Source: Bin80 sp965207565
Lineage (GTDB): Bacteria > Bacteroidota > Rhodothermia > Rhodothermales > Bin80
NCBI GenBank assembly: GCA_965207565.1
Contig: CBDBMQ010000009.1
Location: 515,239-579,238 of the forward strand
Direction of reading: 5' to 3'
DNA: 64,000 nucleotides
The position numbers and the translations under genes were made by a program. The notes beneath the pieces are model-generated. The model searched no databases. It saw only the letters and a list, made by a program, of their open reading frames with translations, and had not been told where the DNA came from. Positions 55,087-64,000 of the stretch are shown here, in pieces (position 1 is the first letter of the stretch; the number at the start of each line of letters is the position of its first letter).

Positions 55087-55659
55087 ATGGATCGAAGAAC
55101 TGCACTACAGCGCATTGCTGTCTTGATGGGAGGCACGATTTCGGCATCTACTGTTGCCGGAGTCCTTGGGGGTTGCAGCTCGGGCAAAGATGGGACTGTT
55201 TTTGAAGCTCGTACATTGACACAGGGGCGTGATGAGCTTGTTGCTACGCTTTCCGAATTGATTATTCCAGAAACAGATACGCCAGGAGCACATGCAGCCA
55301 AGGTACACGAGTTCGCAGATAACATGCTCTCGGACTGGTATGATGAGGCGGAGGTAGAGGAGTTTCTGGCAGGGTTGGAAGATGTTCAGCAACGTGCCGG
55401 AGAACATGGTGTAGCGTCCTTCACGGATCTGGATTCTGACCGACAGATCGAAATCCTGGTCCAGATGGAAAAAGAGGCGGAGATATGGCGGGAAAATGGG
55501 GAACCAGGGACAACCCCCTTCTTTCAAACAATTAAATCGTTAACACTCTTTGGCTATTATACTTCCGAGGTTGGCGCTACGCAGGAATTGCGTGTAAACC
55601 CAATGGGAGTCTATAAGTCAGATATTCCTTTTTCTGAAATTGGCCGTGCATGGGCCTGA
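55087..55659 (+). CDS. Gluconate 2-dehydrogenase subunit 3-family protein
   Basis: 190 residues. The N-terminus has a Tat-like twin arginine (DRRTALQRIAVLMGG) and a Cys near residue 34 (GGCSSG), so it is exported and possibly lipid-attached. ETDTPGAHAAKVHEFADNML and TIKSLTLFGYYTSEVG are the family's characteristic segments. The protein is the small partner of GMC dehydrogenases such as the one at 49011. Next gene starts 25 bases after the stop. Confidence 0.88.
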   Translation: MDRRTALQRIAVLMGGTISASTVAGVLGGCSSGKDGTVFEARTLTQGRDELVATLSELIIPETDTPGAHAAKVHEFADNMLSDWYDEAEVEEFLAGLEDVQQRAGEHGVASFTDLDSDRQIEILVQMEKEAEIWRENGEPGTTPFFQTIKSLTLFGYYTSEVGATQELRVNPMGVYKSDIPFSEIGRAWA

Positions 55660-55684
55660 TCAACAACCTAAATCCAAACGCATT

Positions 55685-56551
55685 ATGAATAGACGAACTT
55701 TTCTACAATCATCGGTGGCATTTCCAGCAGCTGTAGGGGCATTGGCTGGTTTTTCTTCAGGTAAAGTATCTGGGCCTCAAGGGTCAAAAGTATTGACGCA
55801 CCCACGCCCGCTAGAGCGGATTGGGGTGCAGCTATACACCGTTAGACATCTCATGTCAAGTGATTATGAGGGGACGATTCGGGCGGTCGCGGATGCGGGC
55901 TATGACGAAGTGGAAACCGTATGGGACGCAGACCGCAACCCGGACGATATTCGTGCACTCTTTGATGAGGTCGGATTGGTTGCTCCTTCAAGCCATGTAC
56001 CACTTCATGCACTGCAGGGCGACTTAGCAAAGGTATTGGATGCCTCAAAGCGGATTGGTCATTCGTATATCGTGTGTCCATGGTTGGATGAAGATCAGCG
56101 AACCATGGCTCACTACCGAGAGTATGTCCCATTTTTCAATGAGGTGGGGGCTGCGTGCAAAGAGTCCGGGATTCAGTTTGCATACCATAATCATGAATTC
56201 GAATTTGAATCCGCCGAGGATGGAATCATCCCCTATGACTTTATGCTCGCAGAGATGGATCCAGATTTGGTGAAGATGGAACTTGATCTGTATTGGATTG
56301 TCTATGCGAACCGTGATCCAATAGAATACTTCCAGAATTATTCGGGGCAGTTCCCACTGTGTCATATCAAGGACATGGGAGCAGATCGTGGAATGACCCC
56401 CGTTGGCGAAGGCCAGATTGATTTTGCTGCAATCTTGGCAGAACGTGAAATGGCCGGACTCAAGCACTACTTCGTGGAACATGATCATCCAGAAGATGCA
56501 TTAGCAAGCATCCGCACCGGTATTGCCCACTTAAGATCATTGGAATTCTAA
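55685..56551 (+). CDS. Tat-exported sugar phosphate isomerase/epimerase (TIM-barrel)
   Basis: 288 residues from the ATG at 55685, where a Tat signal starts (MNRRTFLQSSVAFPAAVGAL); an earlier in-frame start is less likely. The AP-endonuclease-2-type TIM barrel is intact: IGVQLYTVRHLMS, AYHNHEFEFE (metal ligands), MELDLYWIVYA, LCHIKDMG and HYFVEHDHPEDA. The substrate is a keto sugar in related enzymes. Directly followed by the Gfo/Idh/MocA gene (TAAATG), so one operon. Confidence 0.88.
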   Translation: MNRRTFLQSSVAFPAAVGALAGFSSGKVSGPQGSKVLTHPRPLERIGVQLYTVRHLMSSDYEGTIRAVADAGYDEVETVWDADRNPDDIRALFDEVGLVAPSSHVPLHALQGDLAKVLDASKRIGHSYIVCPWLDEDQRTMAHYREYVPFFNEVGAACKESGIQFAYHNHEFEFESAEDGIIPYDFMLAEMDPDLVKMELDLYWIVYANRDPIEYFQNYSGQFPLCHIKDMGADRGMTPVGEGQIDFAAILAEREMAGLKHYFVEHDHPEDALASIRTGIAHLRSLEF

Positions 56552-57716
56552 ATGGGTTTAGATCGGAAGCTTCGCTATGGTATGGTGGGCGGTGGCCCGG
56601 ATGCATTTATTGGAAATGTGCATCGGATGGCAGCCTCTCTTGATGGAACGATGGAGTTGGTTGCCGGCGCATTTTCGTCTGATCCAGCGAAGTCCAAGGC
56701 ACAGGGAAAGGAGTTGGGGCTGATCACAGAGCGGTCCTATGCTTCTTTTATGGAGATGGCCGAGAGGGAAGCGGCACGCGATGATCGCATCGACTTTGTG
56801 TCAATTGTAACCCCCAATCATGTGCATTTTCCGGTTGCAAAGGCGTTCCTCGAGGCAGGCTTTCATGTCATCTGTGATAAGCCGATGACCAATACGCTGG
56901 AAGATGCGGAAGCATTGTGTCACCTGGTACGCAAGCATAATCGTGTATTTGCGCTCACGCATAATTATACCGGGGTACCCTATGGTCAAGCAGGCGCGTG
57001 CAATGATTCGGGAGGGTAAGATTGGGGCCGTCCGTAAGATTGTTGTCGAATACCCACAGGGATGGTTGGCGACACCGCTTGAACTCACAGGGCATAAGCA
57101 GGCGGGGTGGCGTACAGATCCGAGTCGTGCCGGGGCAGGAGCGTTGGGAGATATCGGATCCCATGCAGAAAACCTCGCCCGTTACATGACGGGTTTGGAA
57201 CTTGAAGAGTTATGTGCAGATGTCACCACCTTCGTTGAAGGCCGGATTATTGATGATGACGTCAACATGTTGGTCCATTATCAGGGAGGAGCCCGGGGCG
57301 TATTGCATGCCTCTCAAGTTTCTGTTGGAGAAGAGAACAACCTGAATATTCGGGTGCACGGTGAAACGGGATCCCTTCAATGGTTTCAAGAGCATCCGAA
57401 CTGGCTCTATTATCGCGACTTGGATGGCCCTGAACAGGTATTTAAGCGAGGCAATGATTATCTGTCCGCGGCGGCGCAACACAGCAGCCGCCTTCCCAGT
57501 GGGCATCCAGAGGCATTTCTGGAAGCTTTTGCAAATATTTACCTGAATGCCGGCAGAACGATTGCAGCGCACGAGGCAGCGGAGGCACCAGCATCGCAAG
57601 ACTTGGATTTCCCAAGTGTGCAGGATGGTGCCAGAGGGGTACATTTCATCCTCACTGCGTTGGAGAGTGGTCGACGCAGAGAATGGGTTGACGCCAGTTA
57701 CACACCTCCAATCTAA
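56552..57716 (+). pseudogene. Gfo/Idh/MocA-family dehydrogenase, one frameshift
   Basis: NAD(P)-dependent sugar dehydrogenase. First part (56552 frame): LRYGMVGGGPDAFIGNVHR, the nucleotide-binding loop, then VSIVTPNHVHFPVAKAFLEA and CDKPMTNTLEDAEAL, normal to HNYTG. It leaves frame at the GGGG run 56972-56975; the second part resumes as YPMVKQARAMIREGKIG and continues to the end. Removing one G restores the gene. A lesion or an assembly error; the rest is fully conserved. Confidence 0.88.
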
Positions 57717-57808
57717 GCCGTAATCAGCATTTTATTCATTTATAACGCATCAGATGTCCTCGTGGGTTTTACACAGGCATCTGTATTTATCCAGATCAAA
57801 TCATATAC

Positions 57809-58759
57809 ATGGCACGTCCAGTCACTTTATTCACCGGCCAATGGGCCGATCTAACCACTCGAAACACTCGCAGCAAAGGCCGCCTCATGGGGCTATGATG
57901 GGTTGGAGTTAGCATGTTGGGGAGGTCATTTTGATGTTCAGCGGGCACTCCATGAGAGTGATTACTGCCAGGGGCGGCATGACCTTCTTGCACGCATGGC
58001 CTGAGTGTTTATGCGATCAGTAACCACTTGGTTGGGCAGGCGGTCTGTGACCATGTCGATGAGCGTCATAAAGCAATCATTCCGCCTCATATATGGGGGG
58101 ATGGGGATTCCGCAGGCGTTCAGGAACGCGCTGCAAAAGAGATGCAGGATACGGCCAGAGCTGCCGCAAAACTGGGTGTCAAGGTCGTGAACGGTTTCAC
58201 CGGCAGCAGCATTTGGCCACTTCTGTACTCTTTCCCACCCAATGATCCTGCAATGATTGATGCAGGGTTCCAGGATTTTGCAGATCGGTGGCACCCCATT
58301 TTAGATGTATTTGATGAGGTCGGTGTTCGATTTGGTCTTGAGGTACATCCAACAGAGATTGCTTTTGACATCGCGAGTAGTGCACGCGCACTGGAAGCAA
58401 TCGGGCATCGGGAAGCTTTTGGATTCAATTATGATCCGAGTCACCTCGGGTATCAGGGTGTAGATTACGTGGCCTTCATTGATCGCTTTGCAGATCGGAT
58501 TTATCATACCCACATGAAAGATGTTTGGTGGTCAAACCGTCTGACTTCTGTGGGCGTATTTGGAGGCCATACAGATTTTGGTACACCGGGACGTTTTTGG
58601 GATTTTCGTTCAATAGGTCGCGGATCTATCAATTTTGAAGAGATCATTCGTGCCCTGAATCGGATCAATTACAACGGACCGCTCTCCATTGAGTGGGAAG
58701 ATATCGGAATGGATCGGGAAGCGGTGCTTCAGAAGCCTGCGCTTTTGTCAAGAACGTAG
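57809..58759 (+). pseudogene. Sugar phosphate isomerase/epimerase, three frameshifts
   Basis: Second TIM-barrel isomerase. Starts MARPVTLFTGQWADL at 57809. An extra A near 57850 shifts the frame (stop at once), the next part reads in another frame (AAKAASWGYDGLELACWGG and on to LLAR near 57995), and a missing C there shifts it again to the long open part (HLVGQAVCDHVDERH, FNYDPSHLGYQG, YHTHMKDVWW). A third shift near 58712 moves the normal end (ASEACAFVKNVDF) into the frame of the next gene. Clearly decayed. Confidence 0.88.
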
Positions 58760-58785
58760 ACTTTAAGCCGTCAGGTGCGGCATTG

Positions 58786-59765
58786 ATGCAGCTTTTGCGA
58801 ACTAATATCGCTGCTGTATTGTCGATCTGTTTCGGGGTTGGAACCGCAGCAGCACAACCGGAACCGGGAATGATTACGGACACGATTCCGGGGACCGGTG
58901 TGCATTTTACAATGGTTGGGCTGCAAGGAGGAACGTTCTTGATGGGGACTCCTGAAGATGAAGAGGGGCGGGATGAAGATGAGGGGCCACAACGCGAAAT
59001 CACCGTATCCCCGTTCTATATCGGGGTTCATGAAGTGACCTATGATGAGTTTCTTCTCTTCTCAAGTCTGGATCGTGATAGTCCACAAGGTGCAATCGGA
59101 GTTGAATTTGATCCTGAGTTGATTGCACGACCAAGCCCACCCTATGAAGATCCGGCTCACGGCATGGGGACCAATGGGTATCCAGCCGTTGGTATGACGC
59201 AATGGAGTGCACTGCAGTATGTGCACTGGCTTTCGGCCAAAACCGGCATTTTTTACAGGTTGCCGACCGAAGCCGAGTGGGAGTATGCCTGTCGTGCGGG
59301 GACCTCATCTGCGTTCAGTTTCGGGAAACAGCAGACTCCTTGATCTCTATGCATGGCACTATGGCAACAGTGACGAGACATACCAACAGGTCGGGCAGAA
59401 GGGATCAAATCCATGGGGGATTTTTGACATGCACGGCAATGTAGCCGAATGGACATTGGATGAGTACAGCGAAACCTTCTATGAAGGGCTGGAAGGACCA
59501 TCGGCTGAAGATCCATGGAATTTGCCTACTCGACTCCATCCACGCACGGTCAGGGGAGGAGCATATGATGACTCCCCGGAAGCACTGCGCTGTGGCGCAC
59601 GACTTCGATCTGATCTTGACTGGAAGCGTCGGGATCCCCAGATCCCGCGGTCTATGTGGTGGAATACAGACTCACCATTTGTTGGATTCAGGATTGTTCG
59701 CCCATTTGTCCAACCGACAGCGGATGGAACAGCAGGAATTTTGGGCGAAGGCGCTGGGCGGGTAA
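58786..59765 (+). pseudogene. Formylglycine-generating-enzyme-like (SUMF1) protein, two or more frameshifts
   Basis: Signal peptide (LLRTNIAAVLSICFGVGTAAA). SUMF1-type fold: MVGLQGGTFLMGTPEDEE, YIGVHEVTYDEFLLFS, RLPTEAEWEYACRAGTSSAF. The frame breaks near 59322-59325 (GGG) and resumes in another as DLYAWHYGNSDETYQQVGQ, then FDMHGNVAEWTLDEY and VRGGAYDDSPEALRC. A second shift near 59724 (extra G in GATGGAAC) hides the real end, EQQEFWAKALGG with stop at 59763-59765. Such proteins sit beside Gfo/Idh/MocA enzymes in these loci; catalytic role is uncertain. Confidence 0.85.
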
Positions 59766-59810
59766 TATCAGGCGAATTTATTAAATTGTACTACACTAAA
59801 TCAAAAACCA

Positions 59811-61174
59811 ATGAAAAAATCCTCAAATCCCTTCAATCGCCGAGATTTTGTCAAAGGCGGAGTGGCTGCCGTTGTGGGCGGTGCACTCGCCAGTCAGTTT
59901 CCCATGAAAGCGAGTGCCTTCTATGGCATGGATGATACGCTCCGGGTTGGGCTGATCGGTTGTGGAGGAAGAGGCACCGGTGCGGCGCTTCAGGCGCTGA
60001 AAGCCGCCTCGAACACAAAACTGGTGGCCATGGCAGATGCGTTCAGTGATCGCATTGAGGAGAGCTATAAAAATATGATGGAGCCGGAAGAGGCGGATGA
60101 AGCGACATTGGATGCAATAAGTCGGATTGATGTACCGGCCGAGAAGCGCTTTGATGGCTTTGACGGATATAAGGAGGTGATCGCCGCCTCCGATGTCATC
60201 ATTCTGACAACACCTCCAGGTTTTCGGCCCTTGCACTTTGAGGCTGCTGTTGAGGCAGGAAAGCAGATCTTCATGGAGAAGCCAGTTGCGACGGATGCTC
60301 CAGGCGTACGCCGGGTACTAGCCGCTGCCGAAAAGGCAAAACAGAAGCAGTTAAATGTTGTGGTTGGCCTGCAACGTCACTATCAGACGGAGTATCGTGA
60401 GTGGTTAAAACGAATCCATGAAGGTGCAATCGGAGATATTATCCTTGGCCGTGTCTATTGGAACGGTGGTGGCGTCTGGGTTCGCTCCCGGGCTGAGTTC
60501 GAGGAGGAAGCCGGGCGTCCCTTGACGGAGATGGAATATCAGATGCGTAACTGGTATTACTTCAACTGGCTTTGTGGGGCGACCACATCGTAGAGCAGCA
60601 CATTCATAATATTGACGTAGGGAACTGGGTTAAGCAGGGGCATCCTGTGAAAGCCCAGGGGCAGGGGGGACGCCAGGTTCGGACAGGTCCGGATCACGGA
60701 GAAATCTATGACCACCATTTCGTTGAGTTTGAATATGATGATGGGAGCCGCATTATGAGTCAGTGCAGACATATTCCCGATTGCATGAACAGGGTATCCG
60801 AAGGATTTCATGGCACATCCGGGACTGCACCGGCACCAGGCCAGCTCTATGATGCTTCAGGAGCGACGATCTACAAGCATAACAGCAAAGACGATCCCAA
60901 TCCCTATCAGGTGGAGCATGACGAATTGTTTGCTGCAATCAACGCAGGCAAATTCAAGTTCGCTGATGCAGAGAATGGAGCGATTGCCACGATGAGTGCG
61001 ATTCTCGGTCGGATGGTTACCTATTCCGGTAAGGTAATTACCTGGGATGAGGCAATGGCTAGTGATCTGGATCTGATGCCTAAGAAGTTTGCATGGGATG
61101 CGGAACCTCCCGTCCTGCCAGACGCAGAAGGTTTCTATGAAATTCCGACTCCCGGCGTAACTACGGTACTGTAG
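59811..61174 (+). pseudogene. Tat-exported Gfo/Idh/MocA-family dehydrogenase, one frameshift
   Basis: The Tat signal (NRRDFVKGGVAAVVGGALASQF region) is followed by LRVGLIGCGGRGTGAALQAL, the NAD(P)-binding loop, and EKPVATDAPGVRRVLAA. The first frame ends at a stop after NWLCGATTS; the second continues as GDHIVEQHIHNIDVGNWV. The break is at the GGGG run 60576-60579, where two bases too many (or one too few) explain it. The rest reads normally to GVTTVL. Would act on a sugar outside the cytoplasm. Confidence 0.88.
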
Positions 61175-61396
61175 GAATTCATGTTTCCGAGTAGAACCGA
61201 AAGTGGATGACATTGACCTCCATCCAGGTTATTGTCTGAATTACGGTTCATCCATCTTCGAAAATCCATACCCGACTACATCAATGGTCGGGCTAGGTTC
61301 TTTCCGTGTGCAGGGCAGCTTTTCTCCTTGTAAGTTCACGGATGATTCAATGAGAGCAATGGCTGAGCTCGTACCGATGAGGATCACTGTACTGGG
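61175..61396. other. Intergenic region before apbE
   Basis: About 220 bases; no convincing gene, hairpin or promoter noticed. Confidence 0.5.
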
Positions 61397-62407
61397 ATGA
61401 GGTTGCCTGCAGAGCGGATCATCATACCGGTTGTGTTGATCGTGATGATCAGTTTGATTACAGCAGTGAGTGCGGGTGGTCAGACCCATACACGTCTGGC
61501 ATTCAAAAAGCCTCTGATGGGCACAGAGGTTAGCATAGTTCTCTATGCGGCTGATTCGATAGCGGCGACAGAAGCGGTAGAATCGGCCTTTGCTCGCATT
61601 ACAGAACTCAATAACTACCTGAGTGATTACCTGACCGAGAGTGAACTTAGTCGGCTCTCGAATACTTATGATCAACCAGTGCAGGTCAATGATGATCTAT
61701 GGCAAGTACTCTATACCGCGCAAGAGATTGCTCACGCATCTAAAGGGGCGTTTGATGTAACGGCCGGCCCCCTCACACTCTTGTGGCGCCGAGCAATGCG
61801 CAGAACCATACTTCCAGATTCCACTGATCTAAGCGAAGCAATGACTGCTGTTGGCTACGAGTTTTTGCAGTTGGATGCAGACAGACAAACCGCACGACTA
61901 CAAAAGCGCAACATGCGGCTTGACCTTGGGGGAATTGCAAAGGGATACGCAGCTGATCAGGCACTGGAAGTTCTTGCTCGGGAAGGGTTTTCAAGTGCTA
62001 CCGTAGATGCGGGAGGGGATATCTCTTTAGGGGAAGCGCCCCCTGGTTCAGATGGCTGGAGTATCAAAGTATTTTCAGGAGAGTCAGAAACAGGTGAGGT
62101 GGTTTTAAAAAACTGTGGAATTGCAGTTTCTGGGGATTCATATCGGAACTTGGATTACCATGGAGTGAGGTATTCCCATATTCTTGATCCTGAGACCGGG
62201 TATGGGGTGACACACGAGAGAAAGGTTGCTGTAATTGCACCCAGCGCAATGATTGCGGATGCATGGGCATCCGCGTATAGTGTGATGGATTGGCGGGCGA
62301 TTCCTCTCAGCATACAGGGGAGGGATGGCTTGAGTATTCGAATCGTGGAGCCGGATGGGACAGGTCCCAAGGAGTTGAAGACGGGGAAGTTTAGAGGCAG
62401 TGAATAA
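61397..62407 (+). CDS. apbE: FAD:protein FMN transferase (ApbE family)
   Basis: 336 residues. Transfers FMN from FAD to Thr/Ser of exported flavoproteins. The N-terminal membrane/signal segment is IIIPVVLIVMISLITAVSAG. Family motifs: LMGTEVSIVLYA near 40, FDVTAGPLTLLW near 118, RLDLGGIAKGYAADQALEVL near 173, VDAGGDISLGE near 201, and SHILDPETGYGV near 265. All are intact. Ends the sugar locus; a flavinylated partner is not obvious here. Confidence 0.92.
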   Translation: MRLPAERIIIPVVLIVMISLITAVSAGGQTHTRLAFKKPLMGTEVSIVLYAADSIAATEAVESAFARITELNNYLSDYLTESELSRLSNTYDQPVQVNDDLWQVLYTAQEIAHASKGAFDVTAGPLTLLWRRAMRRTILPDSTDLSEAMTAVGYEFLQLDADRQTARLQKRNMRLDLGGIAKGYAADQALEVLAREGFSSATVDAGGDISLGEAPPGSDGWSIKVFSGESETGEVVLKNCGIAVSGDSYRNLDYHGVRYSHILDPETGYGVTHERKVAVIAPSAMIADAWASAYSVMDWRAIPLSIQGRDGLSIRIVEPDGTGPKELKTGKFRGSE

Positions 62408-62622
62408 TCTTAAAGATGGGGAATTATATGGGGCGCGTTGCTAAGGAAAAAAAGTCCCAATGAGGGTATGTAGCATCAGGTTTAGTTGAGAATTCCTAAG
62501 TTCACATACGCTGTTTCCACAGACGCTGAAGTTTTAGCTGTAAGTATGGCACAGGGGCGCAATTTTAATGGGAAGAACCAGTATATTCCCCCGAGCAAGT
62601 GTCGGATTCAGGAGGTGCTTCT
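62408..62622. other. Intergenic region before the modification gene
   Basis: About 215 bases. It ends in a strong ribosome-binding site, GGAGG, seven bases before the ATG at 62623. No gene seen. Confidence 0.5.
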
Positions 62623-64000
62623 ATGAAAAGATTTTTCATGACAGTGTAGAATGGCAAACGAGCGAAAACTGAAGCTATTGTCCGCAATCTATTAAAGGAA
62701 CATGGCTATTATAGCGATGATAATGTAATAATTGAAGAGCAATCCTCCGACAATCCCAAGATTGATAAGCTACTTGAGAATGCATCCAAGTCTGGGGAAG
62801 GCAGGGGGTACCCCGAATTCATTATTTCATTCATTAACCATCCAGATGATGTAATCATTATTGAATGCAAAGCGGATACTGCTAAGCATGTAAGCGAGGA
62901 TAGAAAACAGTACAAAGACTTTGCTGTTGACGGTGCTCTTCTATACGCCTCATATTTTAAGAATCACTTCAATGTTGTGGCGATTGCTGTCAGTGGAGAA
63001 ACAGAAAGAGAAGTCAAGATAGCCCATTTTTTGTGGCTAAAAGGGAAGCGGATCTATAAAGATATTAGCGACAAGCAGATCCTTAATCCAAAGTCTCTCT
63101 TCAGTATTATAAGAGAGCAATCGAAGCCAATCCGCGAAGAAGAACTTACCAAAAAGGCAATAGAATACAACAAAATTTTACATGGCTTTTCAATTCCCGA
63201 GGTGGAGAGATGCACTCTAATCAGTTCGATATTGGTTGCCCTACAAGACAATGTGTTTGTGGATAGTTATAAAAGCCATCATATCAACGACGACAGCGAG
63301 ACCTATAACCCGAATGAATCTTTAATCGAATTACTTTTACAATCTTGTGAGAATGTTCTAAAAAAGAACGGACTTGTCCAAGACAAGAGAAAGACCATAC
63401 TCGGTGAATACAATAAGATTAAGCAAAACAACAAATTCAAAACCAAATTTATTCCAGGGGAAAAAATGGGGGGGGGCAAAATGGGAAGCGAAAAAATACA
63501 ATTTTGAGAGACCTAATAGATGATTTAAACGAATACGTAATTCCCTATGTAAGCAATGATATTTTTGATGTTTTAGGAAAGTTCTATACACAGTTTATTC
63601 GTTATGCTGGAAGTGATAAGAAAACAGGTCTTGTTTTAACTCCCACACATGTAACTAATCTGTTTTGTGAATTAGCAGAACTTAGTGAGTACGACAAAGT
63701 GTTTGACCCTTGTTGTGGTACAGGTGGCTTTCTCGTTTCAGCAATGAAGTATATGTTTACCAAGTCCGGGAACGACCTGAGTAGGCATGATCAGATTAGA
63801 GGAGGACAACTTATCGGTATTGAACAGAGGGCGGATATGTTTTCTCATGCCTGCTCAAACATGATGATGCGGGGCGATGGAAAAAGTCAAATTCATTATG
63901 GCGACTGCTTTGATGAGGACTTAAAGAAACTAGTCTCAGATCAAAACCCCAACAAGGTCTTTCTTAATCCACCTTATGACGTTGGTGATGATGGACAATT
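62623..64000 (+). pseudogene. Type I-like N6-adenine modification (HsdM-type) gene with N-terminal nuclease-like domain; stop and frameshift, cut by window end
   Basis: A GGAGG site precedes ATG 62623, but codon 9 is TAG (62647-62649). Beyond it the same frame stays open to 63507: KTEAIVRNLLKEHGYY, then YPEFIISF and VIIIECKAD, an E-x-K pair fitting a PD-(D/E)xK-type nuclease domain. It goes out of frame at a G9 run (63468-63476). In another frame the sequence resumes as ILRDLIDDLNEYVIPYVSND, reaches motif I (FDPCCGTGGFLVSA) and the catalytic NPPYDVG, then leaves the window. It could be a phase-variable gene in the off state; the early TAG argues for real decay unless translation starts later. 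Confidence 0.8.
63468..63476 (+). other. G9 homopolymer in the modification gene
   Basis: The reading frame switches at this run: nine G give a stop at 63507, ten (or seven) would join the N-terminal part to the methylase part. Such tracts are the known slippage sites of phase-variable type I and III modification genes. Confidence 0.75.

Noticed and set aside
56552..61174. Frameshifts as simple sequencing error
   Set aside because: Not fully excluded, but the same sequence carries many very long intact frames, and the breaks cluster in one locus.

Overview
The window looks like chromosomal DNA of an uncultured Bacteroidota/Rhodothermota-type bacterium. This is an inference from gene content: a LuxE/LuxC-type pair, exported six-bladed propeller proteins, Tol-like giant surface proteins, a DUF1080 protein, and a GMC oxidoreductase with a gluconate 2-dehydrogenase subunit 3 partner, Tat-exported sugar isomerases and Gfo/Idh/MocA enzymes. 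One tRNA gene, tRNA-Pro(GGG), is present. There is no rRNA, CRISPR array, integrase or transposase.

Layout. 1-8.2 kb: an NSS sodium symporter, a redoxin, a LuxE-like acyl-activating enzyme and a LuxC-like acyl-CoA reductase. The last two are separated by a tandem duplication of a small Cys-rich exported peptide plus a propeller protein, and by a wrecked thioredoxin-like gene. 8.2-20.5 kb: housekeeping and envelope genes (holin-like and YqjD-like membrane proteins, adenylate kinase, polyprenyl synthase, phosphoglucose/mannose isomerase, a 983-residue metallopeptidase-propeller-barrel protein, PQQ-repeat lipoprotein, CvpA, exported CbiX-like protein, MerR regulator, tRNA-Pro, RodZ-like HTH, ROK kinase). 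20.6-28.2 kb: a Cu/Ag efflux module (CusA with a frameshift, CusB, TolC-like, a His/Cys-rich exported protein) plus a hendecad coiled-coil protein. 28.4-30.9 kb: DUF1080 protein and another exported-peptide/propeller pair. 32.3-48.3 kb: a four-gene, translationally coupled minus-strand cassette of three helicases and one adenine methyltransferase, best read as an anti-phage system related to class 1 DISARM and Druantia but matching neither. 49-62.4 kb: a sugar/polyol oxidation locus (GMC oxidoreductase, LamG protein, PVC-type c-haem dehydrogenase, gluconate dehydrogenase subunit 3, isomerases, Gfo/Idh/MocA enzymes, FGE-like protein, ApbE) in which four consecutive genes carry frameshifts. 62.6-64 kb: the start of a type I-like modification gene with an early stop and a frameshift at a G9 tract, cut by the window end.

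Main observations. (1) Both cargo modules, metal efflux and defence cassette, lie between direct repeats of host genes: one repeat copy belongs to an intact gene and the other to a truncated relic. The pairs are about 250-300 bp at roughly 82% identity by eye, and about 0.99 kb at roughly 98%. No recombinase is visible, so the same kind of insertion seems to have happened twice at different times. (2) Both DNA methyltransferase genes carry a 9-base G/C run near their 5' half inside an identical 18-mer, one currently in frame and the other out of frame, as expected for phase-variable switches. (3) The defence methyltransferase gene contains a perfect 22-bp inverted repeat with a GNRA-type loop inside its reading frame.
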